Assembly (NCBI RefSeq): GCF_006658505.1
Contig: NZ_VFUZ01000017.1
Location: forward strand, 62,001-126,000
Reading direction: 5' to 3'
Source of the DNA: Mesorhizobium sp. B2-4-15
Lineage (GTDB): Bacteria; Pseudomonadota; Alphaproteobacteria; Rhizobiales; Rhizobiaceae
Length of the DNA stretch: 64,000 nt
Shown here: positions 1-7,403 of the stretch, piece after piece
Position numbering within the stretch: the stretch's first letter is position 1
Layout: each line of letters begins with the position of its first letter
Notes under the pieces: model-generated
Seen by the model: only the letters and a program-made list of their open reading frames with translations
Told to the model about the DNA's origin: nothing
The model's database searches: none
Program-made: the position numbers and the translations under genes

Positions 1-54
1 TGCCGAGGCCTCATTCCGACGCCGGTCGTCCGGCCTCGGAGCTCGCCCCAGATA

Positions 55-1344
55 TTACTTGAACACCTTGTCGGGCGCGTCGAGGCTGTCGGAGCCTTCG
101 AAGGCGATGGCGTTGAGCTTCAGCGAACCGACGGCGCGCTCGATCGACTTGGTCTGGTCGATCAATGCGTCGATCGCCGCCTGAACGGTGGCATTGCCTT
201 GCGCGTTGCCCTCGGCGATCTGCTGGTCATAGGCCTCGCCAGCCTCGGCTCGCGCCTTGATCGCTTCCATCCTGGCGACGGTGACATCGAGCTTGTCCGA
301 CAGCTCCTTATCGATCGCTGGGTCGACTGCCTTCACCATATCGGACACCGAGGGCCCCGAAACGACGGTTCCGTCGAGGCGGACATAGCTGGCGTGATAG
401 GCGGCGCGGATACCGACGGCGTCGTAAAGATGGGAGTTGTAGGTGTTGTCGGAGAAGCAGTCTTGCTCCTCTTCCGGATCATGCAGCAGCAGGCCGAGCT
501 TCATGCGTTCGCCGGCCAGTTCACCGTAGGACAGCGAGCCCATGCCGGTGAAGATGATCGAGATCGCGGTGTTCGGCTCGCCATCGACGAGGTTCTTGCG
601 CGCGGCGCCGTCTTCCTTCCAGTCGTTGACCATCTTCTGCAGGTCGGAGACCAGAAGGTCAGTTGCCGATTTCAGGTACTGTGCGCGGCGGGCGCAATTG
701 CCGCCGGTGCAGTTCTTGAGGTCGTAGTCCGTATAGGGACGCTCGCCTGCGCCCGGACCGGTGCCGTGCAGATCCTGGCCCCAGAGCAGGAACTCGATGG
801 CGTGATAACCGGTGGCGACATTGGCTTCGATACCGCCGGCCTGCTGCAAGGTGCCGGAGAGGAATTCCGGCGAAAGCGTCGAGGCATCGACCTTCTTGCC
901 GTTGATCTCGATTTCCTTGTTGGCGATTACATTGGCCGTATAGAGCGAATTCGCGTCCGATTCCGTGCCGTAGCTCTTGGCAACGTAGTCGATCAGGCCT
1001 TCGTCCAGCGGCCAGGAATTCACCCCGCCTTCCCAGTCATCGACGATCTTGTTGCCGAAGCGGTAGACCTCGGTCTGCGGATAGAGCACGCGGGCCGCCT
1101 TCCAGGCGTCGCGGGCGGCGTTGAGCGTTTCGGCCGACGGCTTGGCAAGCAAGGCGTCGACCGCCTTGTCGAGCGTCTGCGCGGTGATCAGGGAATCCTC
1201 ATATTTGGCAAGCCCGATATCCGCGTAAGTCTTGATGACCGCCTTCGCGTCGGTTTCCGCCTTCGCGGCCAGCACGAACACCGCGGCCGTCAGCAAGGCC
1301 GTGGCACCGACCGCCGCGAACCTGCCGCCATATCGTGCTGTCAT
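55..1344 (-). CDS. Imelysin family (peptidase M75-like) iron-regulated periplasmic protein
   Basis: 429 aa from the ATG at 1344, which has GGAG 7 nt upstream; the frame stays open to 1470 but the extra 42 residues look non-coding. Residues 1-29 form a signal peptide (hydrophobic run, AAKAE cleavage area), so the product is probably periplasmic. The imelysin signature GYHAIEFLLWGQD lies at about 179-191, preceded by a YRFGNKIVDDWEGG stretch typical of the family. Imelysins are associated with iron uptake and carry the GxHxxE motif; protease activity is not established for most members. The gene reads away from the Irr-type palindrome at 1594-1618, about 250 nt upstream, which fits iron control. 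Bases 1-40 downstream can form a GC-rich hairpin (CGAGGCC/GGCCTCG) but without a T tract. Family call is firm; exact role is not known. Confidence 0.9.
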   Translation of the reverse strand: MTARYGGRFAAVGATALLTAAVFVLAAKAETDAKAVIKTYADIGLAKYEDSLITAQTLDKAVDALLAKPSAETLNAARDAWKAARVLYPQTEVYRFGNKIVDDWEGGVNSWPLDEGLIDYVAKSYGTESDANSLYTANVIANKEIEINGKKVDASTLSPEFLSGTLQQAGGIEANVATGYHAIEFLLWGQDLHGTGPGAGERPYTDYDLKNCTGGNCARRAQYLKSATDLLVSDLQKMVNDWKEDGAARKNLVDGEPNTAISIIFTGMGSLSYGELAGERMKLGLLLHDPEEEQDCFSDNTYNSHLYDAVGIRAAYHASYVRLDGTVVSGPSVSDMVKAVDPAIDKELSDKLDVTVARMEAIKARAEAGEAYDQQIAEGNAQGNATVQAAIDALIDQTKSIERAVGSLKLNAIAFEGSDSLDAPDKVFK

Positions 1345-1593
1345 TATCGTTCTCCAGTTTCTCGGGTATTCCGCAAACGGCGCGCGTGGCAGCCGGCACC
1401 AGGCCGTGTGGATGCCACCGGCCGCGGGATATGCCGCGCTGCCGCGCGGCTCAGGGAAGAAAGACACCAAAATGCCTCCAATCGAACGGGTTCAAGGCCC
1501 AGACATCAAAGGGATGCGCCAATGCGCGAGATCCCTTAAAGCTTCGACGCCAGTGGAAGTCAACCAAAATTGCTGGAAAATCCAATCGAAACA

Positions 1594-1618
1594 ATAGTTT
1601 AGAATAATTCTAAACTAT
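1594..1618. promoter_or_regulatory. Irr/ICE-type iron control palindrome
   Basis: A perfect inverted repeat: 11-bp arms ATAGTTTAGAA and TTCTAAACTAT around a 3-bp TAA spacer. Its core TTTAGAA-N3-TTCTAAA matches the iron control element bound by Irr in Rhizobiales. It lies in the 433-bp gap between the divergent imelysin gene (starts 1344) and flavoprotein gene (starts 1778). The core contains TAGAAT on both strands, so it could overlap a -10 element in either direction. The rest of the gap shows nothing else I can name. Which gene it controls is inference; imelysin is the more likely target. Confidence 0.75.
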
Positions 1619-1777
1619 GATAGTCAACTTTATCCGCTGCCTGCACCGGTTTTCTCGACGAACTGTCCGATTGACAGCCGCCATTCCCGGTGCGACCCGC
1701 AAAAGCTCTCTTGCGGCGGCGTCGGACAATTGCCACTTGGCGAGACGTCCTAGGATCGAAATCGGGATGGGAATGCG

Positions 1778-3031
1778 ATGAAGAACGGTGTGGTCATTGT
1801 CGGTGCGGGTCATGCGGGCGTGCAGGCGGCGGCAAGCCTGCGCGAGGACGGCTATGACGGGCCGGTGATCCTCGTCAGTGACGAGAACGAACTGCCCTAC
1901 CACAAGCCGCCACTGTCGAAGACCTTTATCAAGGACGCGGAAGCCAAGCCGCAGCCCCTGCGCGGCGAGGCCTTCTATACTGGCAGCGCCATCGATTACC
2001 GGCCGGGAATCCGGATTGAGCGCATCGATTCCGGTCGCCGCAGCCTCGACATCGCCGGCGGCGGCGCGCTTGCCTTCGATCATCTGATCCTGGCGACTGG
2101 GTCGCGCCCGCGCGCCCTGCCGCTGCCCGGCTCGGATCTGTCCGGCGTTTTGTCGCTGCGCTCGCTGGCCGACGCGCGGCTGATCCGGGAGTTGAGCGCA
2201 CAGAGCGAAGATGTCGTCATCCTTGGCGGTGGTTTCATCGGGCTGGAGATCGCCGCGACGCTTCGGGCGGCCGGCCGCACGGTGACGGTTGTCGAAGCGG
2301 TCGACCGGCTGCTTGGACGCGCCGTGGCGCCCGTCGTGGCGAGCCATGTCCGGCAAAGGCTGGAAGCGACCGGCGTGCGCATCCTGACCGGCACCTCGAT
2401 TGCCCGGCTGGAAGGCGAAAACGGTCATGTCGTGGCCGCGATCACCTCAACAGGCGAAAGGCTGCCGGCGCGCATGGTCGTCGTCGGCATCGGCGCCGTG
2501 CCGAATGTCGAACTGGCGCAGGCAGCCGGCCTCGTCGTGGCCAACGGCATCCGAGTCGACCACCAGATGCGCAGCTCGGTGCCTGAAATCCTCGCAATCG
2601 GCGACGCCGCCTCCTACCGGCACTGGTTCACCGGCGGCGACGTGCGGCTGGAATCGGTGCAGAACGCCACCGACCAGGCGCGCCTTGCCGCGCGCACCAT
2701 ATCAGGCCATGCCGATGCCTATTCGGCGGTGCCGTGGTTCTGGTCCGACATTGGCGACATGAAGCTGCAGATGGTCGGACTGACCGCCGGCGGCGACAGC
2801 CATGTCGTGCTGGGCGACCTGCCGGACAACAAGTTCTCGATCTACCATTACGCCGGGGACCGGCTACTCGGCATCGAATCCGTCAACCGGCCAGGCGACC
2901 ACATGCTCGGCCGCAAGATGCTCGGCGCCGGCTTCTCGCCGACGCCGCACATGGTGGCCATGGGTCCCGAAGGGCTAAAGGCAGCACTTGCCGCGTTTCA
3001 GAACCTGGAGCCTGCGAAGGCCAGTGCGTAG
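1778..3031 (+). CDS. FAD-dependent ferredoxin/rubredoxin reductase-like oxidoreductase
   Basis: 417 aa, ATG with GGGA 6 nt upstream. Two dinucleotide-binding folds are visible: an N-terminal FAD site (GAGHAGVQAAASL, about residues 8-20) and a central NAD(P)H site (ILGGGFIGLEIAATL). The ATGSRPR motif and a C-terminal FAD motif (LAIGDAA) complete the pyridine nucleotide-disulfide oxidoreductase pattern. The last ~85 residues resemble the reductase C-terminal domain of ferredoxin reductases that feed cytochrome P450s and dioxygenases. It is expected to be cytosolic, moving electrons from NAD(P)H to a [2Fe-2S] protein. No ferredoxin or oxygenase gene lies next to it. The nearby Irr-type palindrome makes iron control possible. 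Natural partner unknown. Confidence 0.88.
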   Translation: MKNGVVIVGAGHAGVQAAASLREDGYDGPVILVSDENELPYHKPPLSKTFIKDAEAKPQPLRGEAFYTGSAIDYRPGIRIERIDSGRRSLDIAGGGALAFDHLILATGSRPRALPLPGSDLSGVLSLRSLADARLIRELSAQSEDVVILGGGFIGLEIAATLRAAGRTVTVVEAVDRLLGRAVAPVVASHVRQRLEATGVRILTGTSIARLEGENGHVVAAITSTGERLPARMVVVGIGAVPNVELAQAAGLVVANGIRVDHQMRSSVPEILAIGDAASYRHWFTGGDVRLESVQNATDQARLAARTISGHADAYSAVPWFWSDIGDMKLQMVGLTAGGDSHVVLGDLPDNKFSIYHYAGDRLLGIESVNRPGDHMLGRKMLGAGFSPTPHMVAMGPEGLKAALAAFQNLEPAKASA

Positions 3032-3068
3032 AATTGCCAATTTTTGCCATACACTATATCGTGGCTGA

Positions 3069-3299
3069 ATGAGCACTATGAATATTTCACTGCCAGACAG
3101 CTTGAAGCATTTTGTCGATCAGCAAGTGGCCGATCGGGGCTATGGCACGAGCAGCGAGTATGTGCGTGAATTGATCCGCCACGATCAGGATCGCCAACTT
3201 CTGCGTGGTTTGCTTCTCGAAGGCGCGTCATCCGCGCCGGGCGCTCCCGTAGACGATGACTATTTCGCCGCGCTGCGAAAACGAGTGCAGGGCCAATAA
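3069..3299 (+). CDS. parD: ParD-family antitoxin (ribbon-helix-helix)
   Basis: 76 aa. The N-terminus (MNISLPDSLKHFVDQQV) followed by YGTSSEYVRELIR is the usual ParD/CopG ribbon-helix-helix DNA-binding half; the C-terminal part is the variable toxin-binding tail. It should neutralise the ParE toxin 5 nt downstream and repress the shared promoter. The 37-bp gap upstream has a doubled TTGCCA and a TATATC that could be promoter parts. The start at 3069 or the in-frame ATG at 3078 are both possible; 3078 gives the more typical N-terminus. Base use is less GC-rich than the neighbours, as often seen in acquired toxin-antitoxin modules. Confidence 0.88.
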   Translation: MSTMNISLPDSLKHFVDQQVADRGYGTSSEYVRELIRHDQDRQLLRGLLLEGASSAPGAPVDDDYFAALRKRVQGQ

Positions 3300-3304
3300 A
3301 TTAG

Positions 3305-3631
3305 GTGGCCACAAAGCCGATCATTCCTCGAAACCTTGCTTTGCGGGATATCGAGGAGGCCGTTGATTACTTTGCTCGCGAGGTTGGTTCGCATGTGGCG
3401 TTGGGTTATGTCGAGGATCTTCAAAGCGCCTACAAGCTGATAGCCAGCCATCCGGCATCGGGCTCTTTGAGATATGGCTACGAAATTGGATTGCCCAGCC
3501 TGCGTAGCGTGCAACTCAAGCGCTATCCGTACCTGATTTTCTATCTTGAGCAGACCGACCATATAGATGTGTGGCGGGTGCTGCATGCCACGACGGACAT
3601 TCCGGCATGGTTACAGACTCCGAACTCCTGA
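3305..3631 (+). CDS. parE: ParE-family toxin (RelE/ParE superfamily)
   Basis: 108 aa, GTG start 5 nt after the antitoxin stop. It has the ParE pattern: an N-terminal helix pair (ALRDIEEAVDYFAREVG), a central LPSLRSVQLKRYPYLIFYLEQ strand region, and IDVWRVLHATTDIP near the C-terminus, where family members end in an R-V-L-H motif. ParE proteins classically poison DNA gyrase; RelE relatives cut mRNA, and sequence alone does not separate these. The length is normal and there is no frameshift, so the module looks intact. It stands alone between housekeeping genes. Confidence 0.88.
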   Translation: MATKPIIPRNLALRDIEEAVDYFAREVGSHVALGYVEDLQSAYKLIASHPASGSLRYGYEIGLPSLRSVQLKRYPYLIFYLEQTDHIDVWRVLHATTDIPAWLQTPNS

Positions 3632-3675
3632 CGGCCCGCTCACCGGCCTCGGCGTAGACCGTCAGGAGGGAATGG

Positions 3676-3698
3676 GCGCCGCCCCTTTCAGGCGGCGC
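3676..3698 (-). terminator. GC-rich hairpin at the 3' end of gabT
   Basis: Eight-bp stem GCGCCGCC/GGCGGCGC around a 7-nt loop, overlapping the last codons of gabT. No T tract follows on the minus strand, so it is at best a weak or factor-assisted terminator. Confidence 0.3.
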
Positions 3699-4965
3699 AG
3701 ACTTCGCGGATCGAGCTTTCCAGAATGTCGAGCGCCTCGTTCATGACTTCGTCCTGGATGGTGATCGGCGCCAGGAAACGGATGACGTTGCCATAGACGC
3801 CGCAGGTCAGCAGGATCAGCCCCTTGTCGAGCGCCTTCAGCCGGATGGCGTTGGCGATCTCGGCCGAGGGCAGGCCCTTCTTGACGTCGTTGAACTCGAC
3901 CGCGTTCATGAAGCCGAGGCCGCGGATATCGACAATCTCGGGCACGTCGTCGCGGATCGACTGGAGGCGCTGCTTCAGCCGCGCACCCAGTGAGTTCGCG
4001 CGGTCGCACAGCTTTTCGTCCTCGATGACGTCGAGAACCGCATGCGCGGCGGCGACGCCGATCGGGCTGCCGCCATAGGTCCCGCCAAGCCCGCCAGGGC
4101 CGGGCGCGTCCATGATCTCGGCGCGGCCGGTGACCGCCGCCAGCGGGAAGCCGCCGGCCAGGCTCTTGGCCATGGTGGTGATGTCGGCAGCGACCTCGTG
4201 GTGGTCCATCGCGAACATCTTGCCGGTGCGGGCAAACCCGGTCTGCACCTCGTCGGCGATGAGCAGCATGCCGTGCTGGTCGCAAAGCTTGCGCAGCGCC
4301 GTCAGGAGCTCACGCGGCGCATCGTAGAAGCCGCCCTCGCCCTGAACCGGCTCGATAATAATGGCGGCGACGCGGGCCGGATCGACATCGGCCTTGAACA
4401 GCTTGTCGAGCGCGGCAAGCGAATCGGCGACCGAGACGCCATGCAGCTGCACCGGGAACGGCACGTGATAGACGTCGCCCGGCATGGCGCCGAAGCCAAC
4501 CTTGTAGGGAACGACCTTGCCGGTCAGCGCCATGCCCATGAAGGTGCGGCCGTGGAAGCCGCCCCCAAAGGCAATGACGGCTTGGCGGCCAGTGGCGTTG
4601 CGGGCGATCTTGATGGCGTTCTCGACCGCCTCGGCGCCGGTGGTGACGAAGATGGTCTTCTTCTCGAACTTGCCGGGCAGCATGGCGTTCAGGCGTTCGG
4701 CCAGTCGCACATAGCTTTCGTAGGGCACGACCTGATGGCAGGTATGGGTGAAGCGGTCGAGCTGCGTCTTGACGGCCTCGATCACCCTGGGGTGGCGGTG
4801 GCCGGTATTGACCACGGCGATGCCCGAGGAGAAGTCGATGTAGCGGCGGCCCTCGACATCCCAGATCTCCGAATTTTCAGCCCGGTCGGCATAGATCTGC
4901 GTGGTCATGCCGACGCCGCGTGAAATCGACTGGTTTTTGCGTTCGGAAATGGCTGAATTCTTCAT
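3688..4965 (-). CDS. gabT: 4-aminobutyrate aminotransferase
   Basis: 425 aa, normal length for GabT; ATG at 4965 preceded by GAGGGA at good spacing. A class III PLP-dependent aminotransferase: gly-rich TTGAEAVENAIKIAR (about 108-122), PLP-binding ADEVQTG with Asp238, and TTMAKSLAGG with the Schiff-base Lys267. It converts 4-aminobutyrate and 2-oxoglutarate to succinate semialdehyde and glutamate in the cytosol. No gabD lies beside it. A TCAGA-N5-TCTGA inverted repeat 38 nt upstream may be its operator. Related omega-aminotransferases share these motifs, so substrate is probable, not proven. Confidence 0.9.
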   Translation of the reverse strand: MKNSAISERKNQSISRGVGMTTQIYADRAENSEIWDVEGRRYIDFSSGIAVVNTGHRHPRVIEAVKTQLDRFTHTCHQVVPYESYVRLAERLNAMLPGKFEKKTIFVTTGAEAVENAIKIARNATGRQAVIAFGGGFHGRTFMGMALTGKVVPYKVGFGAMPGDVYHVPFPVQLHGVSVADSLAALDKLFKADVDPARVAAIIIEPVQGEGGFYDAPRELLTALRKLCDQHGMLLIADEVQTGFARTGKMFAMDHHEVAADITTMAKSLAGGFPLAAVTGRAEIMDAPGPGGLGGTYGGSPIGVAAAHAVLDVIEDEKLCDRANSLGARLKQRLQSIRDDVPEIVDIRGLGFMNAVEFNDVKKGLPSAEIANAIRLKALDKGLILLTCGVYGNVIRFLAPITIQDEVMNEALDILESSIREVCAA

Positions 4966-5002
4966 TGATATCCCTCATCGGGCCGGCGCCCGTTCTCGTT
5001 GA

Positions 5003-5017
5003 TCAGATGTCTTCTGA
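5003..5017. promoter_or_regulatory. Candidate operator between gabT and the RND operon
   Basis: Inverted repeat TCAGA-TGTCT-TCTGA in the 222-bp divergent gap, 38 nt from the gabT start and 170 nt from the efflux adaptor start. Position favours control of gabT. No regulator gene is adjacent, so the binding protein is unknown. Confidence 0.3.
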
Positions 5018-5187
5018 CCTTATTTCATGTTTTCCTCAAGTCGGCACCATCGGCTGGCGATTGGGCCTGCCGCCGGCGGAAGCCTGCCTTAACCAGTCGG
5101 GAGATACGCGTACGAGACCGGTTTCCTTTTTCCAGGGATCGATTATCCTCCAGATATCCGCGAGCGGTCCGCGGCCGAGGGGAGCCC

Positions 5188-6327
5188 ATGAGCAGGAACG
5201 CGACATCCTCCGTCTCGCCGCCATCGGTCAAAACCTCCAGCCTTTTGTCTTTTCCAGTCGCCTCGGCGCTTTTCGCCTGTATGGCCGCCCTGCTGCTGAC
5301 CGGCTGCCAGAAGCAGGAGGCCGCGGCGAAAAAGCTGCCGATCATGGTGCGCACCGAGACGGTGGCGCTCGCCGACTATGCGCCGAGAACCTCGCTGACG
5401 GGCGTAATCGCGGCGCGCACGCTGAACAATCTGTCGTTCAGGGTCGGCGGCCGCGTCGCCGAGCGGCTCGTCGATGTCGGCCAGCATGTCGACCAGGGCG
5501 CGGTGCTTGCCCGCATCGATCCGCAGGAACAAGAATCCGATCTGCGTTCCGCGCAGGCCGACCTTGACGCGGCACAAGCACAACTGACCCAGGCCGCCGC
5601 CACATTCGCGCGGCAGAAGACGCTGCTTGCCCAGGGCTTCACCACCAGACGCGATTTTGACACCGCCGACCAGGCGCTGAAGGTGGCGCAAGGCAGTGTC
5701 GATGCAGCGCAGAGCGCGTTCGCCAATGCGCAGCAGAACCTTTCTTTCACCGAACTCAAGGCAGGGGCCGCCGGCGTGATCACCGCCCGTCAGATCGAGA
5801 CCGGCCAGGTGGTGCAAGCAGCGCAGACCGTCTTCACCGTAGCCGAGGACGGCGACCGGGACGCCGTGTTCAACGTGCAGGAGACGCTGGTCGCCAGGAC
5901 GCCGACCTCTCCCGCGGTGACAATCACGCTGTTGTCCGATCCGCAGGTGAGGGCAACAGGCAAGGTGCGGGAAATTTCGCCCGCGGTCGACCAGGCGTCC
6001 GGTTCGATCCGGGTCAAGGTCGGCATTGCCGATACGCCCACCGGCATGCCGCTGGGCGCGGCCGTCATCGGCTCGGTCAGCGCCAAGCCGGCGAAGGCGA
6101 TCCTGTTGCCCTGGCAGGCGCTGACGTCCAGCGGCGGCAAACCGGCCGTCTGGGTCATCGATTCCTCGACCAAGGCGGTAACGACAACGCCGGTCGAGGT
6201 GCTGGCTTTCGATTCGGGCACGGTCGTCATCGCCAAGGGGCTGGACGAAGGCCAAAGCGTCGTTACATCAGGCGGGCAGCTGCTCAGTCCCGGCGAGACG
6301 GTCGAGATAGCGGGAGCGGGCCAATGA
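5188..6327 (+). CDS. RND efflux periplasmic adaptor (membrane fusion) lipoprotein, first copy
   Basis: 379 aa from the ATG at 5188, which has a GAGGGGAG binding site; the frame is open to 4999 but a lipoprotein signal (ALLLTGC lipobox, Cys about residue 37) starts from 5188. Downstream come the two lipoyl half-motifs (RVGGRVAERLVDVGQHVDQG and ELKAGAAGVITARQIETGQ) flanking a helical hairpin of alanine/glutamine-rich heptads, then beta-barrel and membrane-proximal domains. This is the HlyD/AcrA-type adaptor that joins an RND pump to an outer-membrane channel. It overlaps the next gene by 4 nt. Confidence 0.92.
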   Translation: MSRNATSSVSPPSVKTSSLLSFPVASALFACMAALLLTGCQKQEAAAKKLPIMVRTETVALADYAPRTSLTGVIAARTLNNLSFRVGGRVAERLVDVGQHVDQGAVLARIDPQEQESDLRSAQADLDAAQAQLTQAAATFARQKTLLAQGFTTRRDFDTADQALKVAQGSVDAAQSAFANAQQNLSFTELKAGAAGVITARQIETGQVVQAAQTVFTVAEDGDRDAVFNVQETLVARTPTSPAVTITLLSDPQVRATGKVREISPAVDQASGSIRVKVGIADTPTGMPLGAAVIGSVSAKPAKAILLPWQALTSSGGKPAVWVIDSSTKAVTTTPVEVLAFDSGTVVIAKGLDEGQSVVTSGGQLLSPGETVEIAGAGQ

Positions 6328-7403
6328 ACCGGCTGCCACGCATCCTGCTTGGCCTGTTTGCGCTTGGCGCGCTTGGCGCCTGCTCGAAGTCGGATCAAAA
6401 GCCGCCGGAGATCACCCGGCCGGTGCTGTCGCTCGTGGTCGAGCCGCGCACCACCCAGACCTTCGGCTTCGCCGGCTCGGTCGAGCCGCAGGTCAGCGCG
6501 GACCTTGCCTTCCGACTGCTCGGCCGGGTTGTCTCGCGCGACGTCAAGGTCGGCGACATCGTCAGCAAGGGCACGACGATCGCCGCGCTCGACCCGACCG
6601 CGCTGGAGCTGGCGGTGCAAGCGGCCAAGGCGGAGCTCTCCAACGCGGAGGCACAGTTCGCCAATGCCGCCGCCAGCGAGGAGCGCCAGCGCCAGCTGCT
6701 TGCCTCGGCCAACACCTCGCAGTCCGTCTTCGATGCCGCACAGCAGGCAAGGAAAGCGGCCGAGGCCGGTGTCCAACGGACCAAGGCTTCTCTGGCCAAG
6801 TCGCAGGAGCAGCTTGGCTATGCCAGGCTGTTCTCGGATTTCGACGGCGTCGTCACCGCGGTCGGCGCGGAGGTCGGCCAGACGGTTTCACCCGGGCAGA
6901 CGGTCGTCACCGTGGCGCGCTCGGACCTGCGCGAAGCGGTGGTCGATATTCCCGACCAGTTGACCGGCGATCTCTCCGCCGGCACGCCCTTCCAGGTCAT
7001 CCTGCAATCGCTGCCGACGATCCAGACGGAGGCCAAGCTGCGCGAGATCGCGCCGCAGGCCGAGGGGGCGACCCGCACCCGGCGCGTGCGACTGACGCTG
7101 ACCAATCCCCCGCAGGCCTTTCGGCTCGGCTCGACGGTGACGGCAACCCGCATGACCAAGGTGGCGCCGACGATCGAACTGCCCATGTCGGCGCTGCTCG
7201 AAAAGGACGGCGCCGACAAAGTGTGGATCGTCGATCCGCGGACATCGAGCGTGAGCGCGCGCGACATCAAGGTCGCGTCGAGGAATGGCGGCACCTTCAC
7301 CGTTGCCGAGGGGCTTGAAGCCGGCATGCGTGTCGTCACCGCGGGTGTCCACAGCCTGAGCGAAGGTCAGAAGGTGAAAGTGCCCGAGGGAGGGGCCTCA
7401 TGA
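6324..7403 (+). CDS. RND efflux periplasmic adaptor lipoprotein, second copy
   Basis: 359 aa, ATG overlapping the preceding stop (ATGA). Signal peptide with lipobox ALGAC (Cys about residue 20). Two lipoyl half-motifs (RLLGRVVSRDVKVGDIV and LFSDFDGVVTAVGAEVGQTV) bracket a helical hairpin, as in the first adaptor. The two proteins share fold and order of domains but differ clearly in sequence, so they are old paralogues rather than a recent duplication. Its stop overlaps the pump start by 4 nt. Operons with two adaptors are known from RND systems such as the triclosan pump TriABC of Pseudomonas, where both adaptors are needed. Confidence 0.92.
   Translation: MNRLPRILLGLFALGALGACSKSDQKPPEITRPVLSLVVEPRTTQTFGFAGSVEPQVSADLAFRLLGRVVSRDVKVGDIVSKGTTIAALDPTALELAVQAAKAELSNAEAQFANAAASEERQRQLLASANTSQSVFDAAQQARKAAEAGVQRTKASLAKSQEQLGYARLFSDFDGVVTAVGAEVGQTVSPGQTVVTVARSDLREAVVDIPDQLTGDLSAGTPFQVILQSLPTIQTEAKLREIAPQAEGATRTRRVRLTLTNPPQAFRLGSTVTATRMTKVAPTIELPMSALLEKDGADKVWIVDPRTSSVSARDIKVASRNGGTFTVAEGLEAGMRVVTAGVHSLSEGQKVKVPEGGAS

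Noticed and set aside
1345-1470. 42-residue N-terminal extension of the imelysin gene
   Set aside because: The extension lacks any conserved sequence and would bury the signal peptide; the ATG at 1344 has a good ribosome binding site.
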